A stretch of 64,000 nucleotides of DNA, taken from the NCBI GenBank assembly GCA_036346225.1, contig JARFIW010001215.1, positions 2,490,501-2,554,500 on the forward strand, in the 5' to 3' direction. The DNA is from Platerodrilus igneus (taxonomy: Eukaryota > Arthropoda > Insecta > Coleoptera > Lycidae). A program made the translations under genes and the position numbers. Below, piece by piece: positions 11,532 through 21,555 of this stretch (within the stretch, counting starts at the first letter, position 1; the number at the start of each line of letters is the position of its first letter). The notes below the pieces were generated by a model. That model searched no databases, was not told the origin of the DNA, and was given only the letters and a program-made list of their open reading frames with translations.

Positions 11532-12426
11532 AGCAGCTGTACGTCCTAACTGTATTGTTCTACACTTTGTACAATTAAAGCGGCAGACATCTTTAACGTT
11601 AAACCACAAAGACGCACATGGTTAGTGCTTCCGTGTATAAAAACCATGGCGGTTCATCTCGCATGTTAAACCACTTAATAATGTTATTAGAGTTTAAACT
11701 TTCTCAATTATCTAGCTGAGCACTTTATATGGCATGAATATTAAATAAGTTCAATATAGCGCTTATCCCTATATAATGCGAGTACGTGTGGTCTTCCCAC
11801 TCATCTCCATTTCTTTATGTAAATTTCAAACTTGTTACTGTTTTGGCAAAGATTCTACTACACTGTTATATTTAATACAAATAATCTAACGTACTTCGCA
11901 ATTTATATCTGCTGCAAGGCAGACTATGGTCTTAACTCCTCACTCGCATTGTCTGAAAGAGCAGGAAAAATGAAACTTTGAAAATGAAGGAGAATGAGGA
12001 GATTAAATCCTGACTCGTTTAAAATATGTTGTGGTTAACTTTGCTCGCTGAACAAATCTAATGTAAAAAGTAAAATATTTTTTCTGGGTTGTAATTAAAG
12101 TGAGTTCATTGAAAGAGATTCTCGGTGTCATCTAATAAAGCAGTTTGGTAAATGAATAGTTGAACTCAAGCACGATATTAAATTTTAGAATGTATGGCAC
12201 CCCGATGACGTCATTAAGGTTAATGTTTATTTGTTCCTGAAACGCCGATTATAACCTACTGTATTTATTAGCAGCGAAGCGTTTCTGATTTTATAATTCT
12301 GGGCAAGCAACAACACAAATTCTTATTTGTACTAGACGTAAACTATTTATTTGTTTGAAATCCAAAAATTATAAAATATCTAAAAAGGAGGCATTTTGAA
12401 AGTCTAATAATAACTACTAACTAATA
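11532..12426. other. AT-rich stretch with nothing recognised
   Basis: No coding frame, inverted repeat or tandem repeat was seen before the mariner-type terminal repeat begins. Confidence 0.4.
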
Positions 12427-12873
12427 TACCGGGTGAATCATTTAACCTGGAATTTTGTAATACCTCGAAAAATACGCATCGTACAGAAAAATTTGTCGAA
12501 CCGAAACTTTAATACCTCTTAGGGAAACATCCGTTAGTACTAAATTACGCCAACCTCCACACCCCCTGCGACGGGGCGGGCGGCAAATTAGAAATCTTAA
12601 ATGAGAACCCCCTATTTTTATCGCAGATTCGGATTCTACGTCGAAAGCTACGTACGATTTGTCAAAAAAGTTTTTTCAATTCGCGATAGATGGCGCTGTA
12701 ATCGCAAGAAATGGTACAGAAATCAAAAACAGAGAAACATGTATTCAATGATGATACGGTGCCACCCACCCATATCACCTGCGGGTGGGGTGGTTGGTTA
12801 ATAAACTACTTTTAGAGTAACCCAAAAACAACGACGGGAACATAGTAGTTTTCTATTTTCTTCGGGGTACTTG
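12427..12873 (+). repeat. Left terminal inverted repeat of the mariner-type element
   Basis: Aligned with the reverse complement of 16962-17406, it keeps ATACGCATCGTACA, TAGTACTAAATTACGCC, TTCTACGTCGAAAGCTACG and AGTAGTTTTCT. It differs by scattered substitutions and small gaps. Confidence 0.82.
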
Positions 12874-13172
12874 TCTCTCACTATTCATCAACGTCCTTGG
12901 TCTATCCACGTTTGGTGCGGGGTAATTGGCGACAAACTCAACGGTCCTTACATTTTTAAAGGCAATTTTCATGGTGAAATGGACCAAGACTTCCTGTACA
13001 AGAAACTGTCACAGTTACTTGAAGACGTAAGCGAAAGAACATGTGGTTTCAACATGACGGTTGTCCGGCTGTTTATTTATTTATTTTTTTTTATTTTTTT
13101 TAATTTATTTATTTGTTTCAAAGTTTCAGTAGTCTACTAACCTAGCTTCCACCCAGGAAGTAACTGTGAGTA

Positions 13173-13660
13173 AGATGTGTGTGTGTGTGTGTGTGTGTGT
13201 GCTCGCGCGTGCGCTTGAGTGTATGTGTTATGTGTGTGTATATGTGTGGGTGAGGTTTTGTATGTGTGTGTGTGTGTGTGTGTGCGTGTGTGTGTGTGTG
13301 TGTATGTGTGTTGTGTATGTGATGTTGATATCCGCGTTACGTTCCCCCTCTAGTACCAGGACCTTCCGCAGCCGGTTATCCCAGTCGTCAAAAAAGAACG
13401 CACAACGTATATTGCCTTATCAGTCCGGACCATCGGCGGCTGGAAATTCGGTTGTTGAAAAAGCAATGTAAGTACGTGAATAGGTGTGAGGTGTTTGTGT
13501 ATGTCTCTGTGTGTGTGGATGTTTGTAAGTGTTTGTGTATTATTTGCATCAGCCTTGCATCCCCCCCCCTAACCAGTAATAAAACCATCGGCAGCCTGAA
13601 ATCCAGTCTTCTGGGAAGAATGCTTAGCAGATATATTGAAGTGTGTTTGAAATGTTAATT
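13173..13660. repeat. (GT)n microsatellite and duplicated GT-anchored unit
   Basis: TG/GT runs at 13173-13202, 13262-13320 and 13492-13540 alternate with a unit seen twice. That unit is TACCAGGACCTTCCGCAGCC... at about 13352 and AACCAGTAATAAAACCATCG... at about 13569. Both continue into a CCAGTCnTC...AAGAA-like stretch and ATATTG. Confidence 0.65.
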
Positions 13661-13691
13661 TGTGTTTATGCTTGCCTAGATTGCCAAAAGG

Positions 13692-14373
13692 TGTTACGTG
13701 CCAAAAAATTTTGGCACTAAACATTCATATAGTTATAATATGCGGGAATTTCGCGCCATAAATTTAAAAGACTTGTTGTGCGTATTTCCGTTACTTTTAG
13801 AAGTGCGTTGCGCGAGACTTCGCGCCGACGCGTGTGGCGGAAGAAGAAAGTGGGGAATTTCCGCAAGACGCTGAGGAACTTGCTTTGAAACGTGAATAGG
13901 AGTGGTTGGTCTGGTATCGTATCGTATCTTTTTGTTATGTAGATCCTTTTTTTCTCTTATATTTGATTATCGTTCCTTATAAACCCGTTCCTGTCGTTAC
14001 CTCTACATAGGAAGAAAATATTAATTTGGATACAACCTGGTAGAAAATCCACGACCCGAGATATATTAACGAGTCCACGGAGCCCCGCAGCCGCCATCAT
14101 GAAATAATCCTGAAGAGAGCCACTAGCGACCATCATGAAGTAATTCTGTAGGAAGTTTTACATGCTCACGTAAGTACCCCGTGGGGGGTTTTTATATAAT
14201 TTCTATATTAAAAGAAAGTATTGTAATAATTTGCATATTGTGTGATGTCATTGACAATTGGCGCGCTAATTTCCACATTATGTAATTATCGTTACCAACT
14301 GTCTTTTGTGTCTTTTGTGCCGCGTCGACGGGACTGTAATAAAGGTTGGATTGGATTGGTATAATTTTGTACA
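13692..14373 (+). repeat. Gypsy-type LTR, apparently solo
   Basis: It starts TGTTACGTGCCAAAAAATTT and shares the order of landmarks with the LTRs at 24093, 25473, 31786 and 42039. These landmarks are a short inverted motif around TTGGCA near the start, GCGGGAATTTCGCGCC, TTTAAAAGACTTGT, and CGTTACCAACTGTC near the end. No gypsy coding sequence flanks it. Confidence 0.75.
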
Positions 14374-14779
14374 TGTTTGAACTTAGACTACTACATAAAA
14401 ACTAGGTTCTTTCAAAGGAAAGGATTTGTTTGTTGTATTATTTGGCTCAGGTTATCGGTTGTTGGTTGTCCGGTGCATTATTCCGTAGTAGCACGCGAAG
14501 TACTTGGTCGTGATTTTCACGGTCGCTGGATCTATAGAGCTGGTCCGATAAATTGGCCTGCCAAATCACCAGATCTGACCTGGTCAGATTTTTTTGTGGG
14601 GATACCTGAAAGACAAAGTGTACCAACAAATACCAACAACTTGCGAGAATATAATTGAACGAATTGGGAATGCTTGTGCCCATATTCTTTTTTTGATAGC
14701 TATCCAAACCCGGTGGAGTGGAAAGCTTTTATAACCAAAATGTGAGACTCTCCAAACGACATACTCACTAAAACCACTC

Positions 14780-16765
14780 CTCCTGGCGAGCGCGCCTGCA
14801 ACGGCTCCGCTGCACTGCAGCCTAAAAGGCTTATTGTGCTAACCCTGGTTAAATATTATACTCAATCTGCAAAGCCTGCACCCCGAATCATAGAGTACAG
14901 GTCCCTTGAAGAAAGGGTATCGACTTCCTTCGGGTCTAACTTAGGTCGCCCGAATAGGCGCTATCTCATTCTACCCAACTCCTCGCATTTGTTACTCCTG
15001 GTCTGTTCTGTCAGTCTCTTTGGTGCTGATATAGCTACGGATGGCAGCTTTAGTGACTCCCAAGGCAAGTTCGGGACCGATAAATGGCCCTTGCGACCCC
15101 TGTCTTGCAAGTTCATCTGCAATTTCATTTCTCTTGAGTCCTTGATGGCCTGACACCCACTTTTATGTAACAGAGTTTTGTTGTGCCAGTCCATTAAGTG
15201 CCTCAATACATTCCTACACCAGCCTAGATGACAATTTCTGACTTGCGAGAGCCTTGAGTGCCGCCTGGCTGTCAGACACAATATAGATATGTCTTTTAAT
15301 AAAGGCACCTCTTATACTTTCCCGCACACTTTGCAGTATGGCGTATATTTCCGCTTGAAAAACGGTAGCGTTTGCTCCTAAGAAAACACTTAAACGTACC
15401 TCCGGTCTCTGTCTGAAGAGTCCAGATCCGAACCCGGTCTCGCCCTTAGTGCCATCCGTGTACCAGACCATGCTGCCCGAAGGTAATCTACCCTTCCTTT
15501 TTCCCACTCCACATCTTGGGTAACAATCTTGAAGAGTGTACCCGGCGCATGCGGGGGAATCATTTGGTCCGAACGCATCTCAAACAGATGCTCCCAATTT
15601 CTCCCAAGCAATCTCGTATCCTCCGTACCTTCAATAATCTTAGATTGAAGTTTCTTTAGTCTGTATAATCCAAGCCTTCCCTCCCCCACCACCACCAAGT
15701 GTAGTGAGGGAAAGCCAAGAAAGGTCTCTATAGCAGCAGTGGGCGTGGAACACATCGCCCCTGTAATACTTAGACAGGCCAGTCTCTGGATCCTGCCCAA
15801 CCTTATTTTGGTATTTGATTGTTCAGCCTTGGGCCACCATACCAAGGCTGCATATGCTATTGCTGGTCTGACCACCCTAATATACAACCAGTGTACCATG
15901 TTTGGTCTTAGGCCCCAGGATTTGCTACAAGTGCGTCTAACTATTGCTAAGGAGGTTTCCGTCTTTCGTACGGTCTTATCGATCTGCAGGTTTTATGTGA
16001 GTTTGGAGTCCAGAGTGACTCCCAAGTACACCACTTCACCTGACAGGCCGATTTCGTTACCGTTAAGGAAGAGGGGTGTAATGCCCGCAATCTTCCTTTT
16101 CCGGATGAAAGGTAGTGAGGTGGACTTTTAGGAGTTGACTCGAAGGCCTTCCCCCATTGCCACCTTTCTATTATTTTTAGGGCTTTTTGCATTTGGTCCC
16201 TGATAATAATATTGTATTTACCCTCCATTAAGACTGCTAAGTCATCAGCATATCCCAGCGGAGTAAACCCTTCTCTGCTCAGCTCCCGCAACAATCCGTC
16301 CATGACTAGGTTCCACAACAGGGGAGACAAGACTCCCTCCTGCGGACATCCCCTAACCACCCGGACTGCCATGGTATCACCAAGCAATTATGTGACTCCC
16401 AACCTTCCACTTAATATGCAGTCTATCTACCTGCAGCAAGTTTCCTCCATCCCAACTAATCTAGTGACTGTCGGGATGTAGCTGAAGGATGTATTATCAA
16501 AAGTTCCCTCGATGTCAAAAAAGGCACATAGAAGGATTTTTTTGTTAGCTAGAGTCTTTTCAGCCCTGGAAACTCTGTTGAAAGTCCTGCTCTAAAGACA
16601 AACTGGTTCGCTTGTAATGAGTTAGTTGCCAAAACACTCCTCCTGTCAACCAGTTTTTCCATCGTCTTAAGAAGAAAGGACATAAGACTGATGGGCTTGT
16701 AGGATTTTGCCTGTGAGTGGTACGACCAGGTTTAGCAATAAAAGCTACCCTAACCCTAGTTAACC
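14780..16765 (-). pseudogene. LINE of the I/LOA-like group: RT and RNase H
   Basis: Reading right to left: RT fingers VAFIAKPGRTTHRQ (about 16745-16700), LVDRRSVLATNSLQANQF, then GCPQEGVLSPLLWNLVMDGL and GYADDLAVL (about 16350-16230). The thumb follows (VHWLYIRVVRPAIAYAALVWW, about 15895) and then RNase H with YTDGTKGETGFG, FQAEIYAIL and SDSQAALKAL (15507-15214). An RNase H domain after RT is characteristic of I/LOA-type LINEs. Catalytic YADD and the RNase H D-E-D residues are visible. At least three frame breaks show it is dead. It sits inside the mariner-type element, downstream of its transposase. Confidence 0.82.
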
Positions 16766-16961
16766 TTCAACTGTGCAGAATATATTGGAATGCCAAGCTA
16801 GCCCTCAAAACTCTACAGATCCAGCTCAGCCCATAACACTAGAGACGTACTTCTCAGGTGTGTACAATCATTTAAAACGCGGATCGACAATTGTATTGAA
16901 GTTCAAGTCAACATTTCGAGCATTTATTTAAACAGTGATAGGCAAGGGGACTCACGTTAAT

Positions 16962-17406
16962 CAAGTACCCCGAAGGTAACAGAAAACTACTACGTCCCCG
17001 TCGTTGTTCCTGGGTTTCTCTAAAAGTAGTTTATTAACCAACCATTCCGGTCACGGGAAGTGGGGGTGGGGGTCATTGAATAGCCTGCCGAAAAATATTA
17101 AATACGCATTTCTCCGGTTTTTAATTCTTTTGATTTCTGTCCATTTCTTGCGATTACAGCGCCATCTGTCGCAAATCAAAAAAAATCTTTTCGGACAATT
17201 CGTACGTAGCTTTCGACGTAAAATCCGAATAAAAGTAGAAGTTCCTATTAAAGATTTCCAATTTGCCGCCCGTCCTGCCTACAGAGGGTGTAGGGTGGGC
17301 GTAATTTAGTACTATCGAATGCTCCTTAAAGTTTCGATTTTTTTGTACGATGCGTATTTTTCAAGGTATTAAAAAATTAATTCCGGGTTAAATGATTTAC
17401 CAGGTA
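16962..17406 (-). repeat. Right terminal inverted repeat of the mariner-type element
   Basis: Reverse complement of the left repeat. It ends ...AATGATTTACCAGGTAT next to a TA. Confidence 0.82.
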
Positions 17407-17964
17407 TATTTTCATATAATATTCCTCTGCTTCTTCTAACAAATTAATAAATTGCGCGAAGTAGTTTAGAACATTTAAATTATTTTTGTCACCGACCTGC
17501 CTCGATTTTTCCACTGACTATAAATATCTAATCAAGTGCCTTTTAACGTAGTGCCACTACACTGTTCGTAACACTCTCCCCTGGTATGGCGATGACGTTT
17601 AAAACCGCTAGATGTACTGCAGGTCTTTCGTAGATCCCTGTAGCTGTCTGAACAATAGCTTTCCTAATTTGCCCGTCTTTTCCACTAGTCGTTTTCAATA
17701 CTCGTCTTTTTGGCCAACAACTACGAGGATGGATGTTGCTAATGATTATGACGATATCGCCTACTTTATTGGGTTTAACGAGGTGAAACCATTTATTGCG
17801 TTGGGTTATGTTTGGCAAATATTCCATTATCCAGCGCTTCCAAAATATTTTGGCCAGTTACTGGGAGGTTCTTCCAGTTTTTATTCATCATGTCAGTGTC
17901 ATCGCTAAGACGACTTAACGGCTTGGACTCATTTGACGTACCCAAAAGTACATGGTTTGGGTTT
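17407..17964 (-). pseudogene. BEL/Pao integrase C-terminus with start of 3' LTR
   Basis: The minus strand reads NPNHVLLGTSN (about 17960-17930) and then, in one frame, KVGDIVIIISN, HPRSCWPKRRVLKTTSGKDG and IRKAIVQTATGIYERPAVHL (17770-17600). This is the conserved end of BEL/Pao integrase. It is followed by a purine run CCAGGGGAGAG and TGTTACGAACAGT at 17573, an expected polypurine tract/LTR boundary. The LTR is cut at 17407 by the mariner-type element and the gene at 17965 by a SINE. Confidence 0.83.
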
Positions 17965-18125
17965 GCGGCTCCGTGGTCCACTTGGTATGCGTGTAACTAC
18001 TATGCCCAAGGTCCCGGGTTCAAATCCTAACACAGTCCGCATGAAAAATGTTAGACGAGCATTTTTTACTAAAATACGTCCTCGTTCGGATGAGAGGTAA
18101 AATGGAGGTCCCGTGTGTAGGTTTA
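17965..18125 (+). mobile_element. tRNA-derived SINE, copy 2
   Basis: Starts GCGGCTCCGTGGTCCACTTGG, close to a pol III A box, with a clear B box GGTTCAAATCC 30-45 bp further. It then has AAAAATGTTAGACGAGCATT, CGTCCTCGTTCGGATGAGAG and AAATGGAGGTCCCGTGT as in copy 1. It abuts the BEL/Pao fragment at the LTPNH codons, so it probably inserted there. Confidence 0.82.
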
Positions 18126-18245
18126 CAAACATTATTCAAATATCTCACCTAACAAATAATTGAACGCTTTCTGTAAATATTTATTTTTATTAAATGACCA
18201 TAATATTTGATTTCAATACACGTATTCCGAATGGACCTGTACCTT

Positions 18246-18305
18246 GAAGAAGTTCTAGATTACTAGAATGGATAGAATGGCTTGGGCGTTCTAGGGATAT
18301 AAAAA
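18246..18305 (+). promoter_or_regulatory. TATA promoter with heat-shock-element-like motifs
   Basis: GAAGAAGTTCTAGATTACTA runs into GAAT, giving alternating nGAAn/nTTCn pentamers. A further TAGAA lies at 18273 and TTCTAGG at 18289. GATATAAAAAG follows at 18296. This spacing resembles heat-shock promoters. No gene follows within 300 bp except a possible retroelement leader, so it may be part of an LTR. Confidence 0.4.
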
Positions 18306-18469
18306 GCCAAACTACAGCTCCAACCAAAGTAGTAGGGTCTTTATTGAGGAACCAGACTAAGACAGGCCCCCGAAAGAGGGCAGCAGCTCTTTCGGTACAT
18401 TACCTCACAAGTACACAGCGTACTTAAATTGTAATTAAGATGATGGCAACCTCTGGGGTAAAAGAACTG

Positions 18470-19060
18470 GTTAGACGTGTACCCTCATTGTTTCCTATTT
18501 TGAGCTAACCTACTCATTTCCCTGAACTTACCACAGTCTGTATCTTTCACTATCGACGTGTATTAGTTTGATCTACGGATACCTCTTCCTACTTTTTTCT
18601 CTATCTCTGCTTGTAATATACCCTGCACCATTTCCCAAACATGCTTTAGAACATATCCAGCCGTTCTATTTCCTCTGTTTTTTTTTTGTTTTCCACAAAT
18701 GCTTTTAACAATTTTCTTCTTGTTTCTATGTCTGTTGTCTTCGAACATAGTCGCTGCTCTTTCTTGTTAGATGCAGTTTGGTTCACTTTCTATTGTTTTA
18801 CAAGCAGCCTGTGGCTACCAAGATCCCAACACTTGAACATTTGCCGAATTATTAGTTTTCCAATATATCCTGTCAGGCAAGGTTTATCGTCTTGAAGCTG
18901 GTTGGACGCGTACCTCCACTTATTTCTATTCTGAGCTAACCTACGCAGTTCCCTAAAATTTTCACAGCAGATACAGCTCGGTTTCCATTCTGTTGTTTTC
19001 TAATTATATGTCCTATTTTACCAAGATTCAGTATTATCTGAAGCTTTTGGCAACCTAGAT
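18470..19060 (-). pseudogene. Two 3'-terminal fragments of an RTE-like LINE
   Basis: The minus strand reads FRELRRLAQNRNKWRYASNQL at about 18955-18890, and FREMSRLAQNRKQ...YTSNQF at about 18535-18475. The second is preceded by VWEMVQGILQAEIEKKVGRG (about 18640-18590). The motif is the same C-terminal end as in the RTE-like LINE at 36780 and the tail at 32600. They are two 5'-truncated copies in the same orientation, each with stops. Confidence 0.7.
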
Positions 19061-20285
19061 GTTTAGAAATTTACAATAAATCGAAAAGATCTGCCTTTGG
19101 AGTGTCACCTGAAGTCATATTGTCCTTATCTTAAGAAGTGTATACAATGCTGCGGGTTACAAAACTCAGAGAAAAAGGTCTGATAAAGAAGAATATTTTT
19201 TATTATTTTGCCAGCTTGCACCTTACTCTTTTCTCGATGATATAAAAAGCGTAATTGTTTGACGAAGTACAAGAAATACTTCGGCACAGCTTGCATCGAC
19301 CTTTAAGGTTGCGGAGGCTGCATGAGACTTGAAATCACAGGGTAAAAGGAATGTTTAGAGAATATCTGAGTGTTAAAATTTAAATATCAAGACACTTGTT
19401 TACACAACTGTAAAATAACTTAGAGAAACAAAAGTTAAAACCCGATAAGAGAAATTTGACTAAATATGTATATTAATACTCAGTTATTACAATTCCAAAG
19501 GCATGTATAAAATATACGCTTGTGTCATTAACACTGTAGACATCGCTATATATTTTAACATGATATAATTCATATATTTAATAAATGTACACGAGAAAAT
19601 TTCTATAGAGAAATCAAAATAAATAATCTTTGTTTAGAAACTCAAAATTTTACTTAATGCGGGAGTAAATCAAAAAGTAATCATAATTGTAATAATGTCA
19701 TGTAACAAATGCACATGAAATGAAAGTTCAAGTAATAAACCCTTTTACCATAAGAAGCTTCATGAAGTTCCGAAGGTTTACATATTTTTAGGTTATGTAT
19801 TAGAGAATTATATTTGAAATCATTTAAGATAAGTAAAATGTAATTAATAATCAAAACAAAATATTTGTAATGACAAAGACAAATTTAAATAGAGGTTAGG
19901 CCTCTTTATTTTAACAGAAAAACGATACGGTAAAAGTTTTAATCTCATACCTGTAGTATCAGTAACTGAACAAATACTAATAGTTACTTAATTTATAGGA
20001 ATCCTTCATATCCAGGAAACTGAGACATCCTGCATTGGTGGATCTCCTAGTGTAGGTACAAAACAGCATGTGGTCGACTGCAAATGTTGTCTTTAACAGA
20101 CTTCTGTTTCATAAATTAAACTTGTAGATATTTTTCAATAAGATAATAACTGAGCGGCAATATATAAAGTAGACGGAAACAAAATATAAAATTCTGTTGA
20201 TGAAAGTATTTATTTTACACCATCTGGTTGTGCGAAAGCACGAGCAACTTTTCCATGTAGAAATCTGAATGAGGGAACACGTCGC
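19061..20285. other. AT-rich stretch with nothing recognised
   Basis: No coding frame or clear repeat was seen. Short T-rich and A-rich runs only. Confidence 0.4.
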
Positions 20286-20368
20286 CGTAACATCGCTAAC
20301 CAAAACACAGGTAATCGAAACATAGGTAACCGAAGCATATGTAACCGGAGCATAGCTAACTGGAGCAC
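20286..20368. repeat. 15-bp minisatellite, about 5.5 copies
   Basis: Units CGTAACATCGCTAAC, CAAAACACAGGTAAT, CGAAACATAGGTAAC, CGAAGCATATGTAAC and CGGAGCATAGCTAAC, then a partial TGGAGCAC, are exactly 15 bp each. The period is a multiple of three, so the minus strand reads a 5-residue Leu/Met/Arg repeat. Confidence 0.9.
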
Positions 20369-20565
20369 CCTAGAAAATTCAGTTGTGTTACAAAAGTGAA
20401 AAATTAACACGAGGTGCAAAGGAAAATTAATCTATCAACAACTTACCATCTGTACAATCATTTGATGGGTTAAACGAATAAAGAACTTTTTTATCTTTCA
20501 TACTAAACATCTAAAATTATATTTAAATGTTAATTTAGGATTTAAGTAGAGTGTTTAGTGACGCT

Positions 20566-20928
20566 CTGGCGCCACATTTGCTTCCAAAACCCACATTTGC
20601 TCCCACATTTACATGTAAATTCCCATAAGGTGGTAATGTGGAGGTGGTACTCTCGCCTTGTGGACCGCCTTGTGGGCAGCCTTGCTCCCTCATTTGCTTC
20701 CGAATCCCTCATTTGCTCCCGAATCTCTCATTTGCTCCCTCATTTGCTCCATCATTTGCCCCCTCATTTGCTCCCTCATTTCCTCCAAAATCCCACATTT
20801 CCACACACATTTACATGTAAATTCCTATAAGGCGGAAATGTGGAGATATCCCACATTTCCACTCACATTTATATGTAAATTCCCATAAGGCGGAAATGAG
20901 GAGAATCCCTCATTTCCTCCCACATCTG
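20566..20928. repeat. CATTTGCTCC-type repeats with palindromic TTTACATGTAAA modules
   Basis: About ten copies of a CTCATTTGCTCC-type decamer (20690-20790) lie between three modules. The modules have the plan CACATTTACATGTAAATTCC, then YATAAGGYGG, then AAATGWGGAG (20590, 20800, 20860). Each module is partly self-complementary. An inverted copy lies at 22848-22898. Confidence 0.8.
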
Positions 20929-20930
20929 GA

Positions 20931-21278
20931 CCAAATAGTTTTCTCTGACTATCCATTTTTCATCTTTCAAGATAAACCTATTTTGTTTGGTATCTATTAA
21001 TATTATATTTTTCTCAGCTACCCGAATCTTTAAGAATTTTTTAAATTGCATCATCCCCCGGAAAGTAACTCCAATTTTAAGATTTTTTGACTGCTAACAT
21101 TCTGAACCAAATAGTTTTCTTCGACTAGCCATTGCATCTTTCGAGATAAACCTATCTTGTTTGGTATCAATTAATATTAGAATTTTCTCAGCTACCCGAA
21201 TCTCTAAGAATTTTTTAGATTGCATCATCCCCCAGAGAGCTATCCTCATTTTAAGATTTTTGCTGGTAGAGATTTTTG
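20931..21278. repeat. Tandem duplication, about 175-bp unit, two copies
   Basis: Copy 1 (20931-21106) and copy 2 (21107-21278) share CCAAATAGTTTTC, GATAAACCTAT, TTGTTTGGTATC, TTCTCAGCTACCCGAATC and TGCATCATCCCCC in order, with roughly one difference per ten bases. Confidence 0.9.
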
Positions 21279-21555
21279 CCCATACTTATAAATTTTTTAA
21301 CCATGCGACACATCAAATTAGCCTAGAATTTTACGCAGAATCCGAATCTGTAAATAGATTTAAAATCGAACTACCCCTTACCGTTTTACACACACCTTCT
21401 AAATTATAACTTTCCTACAGCTCATACCTAAAAGAAAATCTAAAAACCATTCTTAAAACTTTTTATTACAAACAATTTTTACTAATACAGTTTAAATTTT
21501 GTAAACCACATTTCTAAATATATATTCACAATTTTTATGCTTAACCTAGAACTTT

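Larger units (their letters stand above)
13069..14463. mobile_element. 1395-bp insertion in the mariner-type transposase, 10-bp target duplication
   Basis: It is flanked by GGTTGTCCGG at 13059-13068 and 14464-14473. It opens with a (TTTA)n/T-rich run, which would be the A-rich tail of a minus-strand retroelement. It then holds (GT)n blocks, two diverged copies of a ~100-bp unit, and a gypsy-type LTR (13692-14373). Confidence 0.7.
12874..14750 (+). pseudogene. mariner-type transposase, catalytic part, split by an insertion
   Basis: Piece 1 (12874-13068) gives HVWCGVIGDKLNGPYIF and then WFQHDGCP, the region around the second catalytic Asp of the DDE fold. Piece 2 (14474-14750) continues with VHYSVVAREVLGRDF, then RAGPINWPAKSPDLT and DFF, the block that carries the third acidic residue. 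The two join across an insert flanked by the 10-bp duplication GGTTGTCCGG. The N-terminal DNA-binding half is absent, and frameshifts precede FQHDG and follow DFF. Cut-and-paste transposition is the family's role; this copy is dead. Confidence 0.8.
12427..17406 (+). mobile_element. mariner-type DNA transposon with long terminal inverted repeats, invaded by two elements
   Basis: The left end (12427-12873) and right end (16962-17406) are imperfect inverted copies of each other over about 445 bp. They run from ATACCGGGTGAATCATTTAA outside to TTCGGGGTAC inside and share GATGGCGCTGTAATCG (GATTACAGCGCCATC on the right). Both outer ends are flanked by TA, the usual target of the IS630/Tc1/mariner superfamily. 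Between them lie two pieces of one mariner-type transposase. The N-terminal half of the transposase is missing. A 1395-bp insert and a LOA-like LINE account for most of the extra length. Confidence 0.82.

Noticed and set aside
13173..13320. Cys/Val-rich small protein encoded by the GT repeat
   Set aside because: The frame is produced by the microsatellite itself.
17965..18045. Functional tRNA gene
   Set aside because: A and B boxes are present, but the arms do not fold into a full cloverleaf and a SINE body follows, with a second copy at 8854.
20558..20888. Pro/His-rich proteins in two plus-strand frames
   Set aside because: All frames are translations of the CATTTGCTCC-type repeats, and lack conserved composition outside them.
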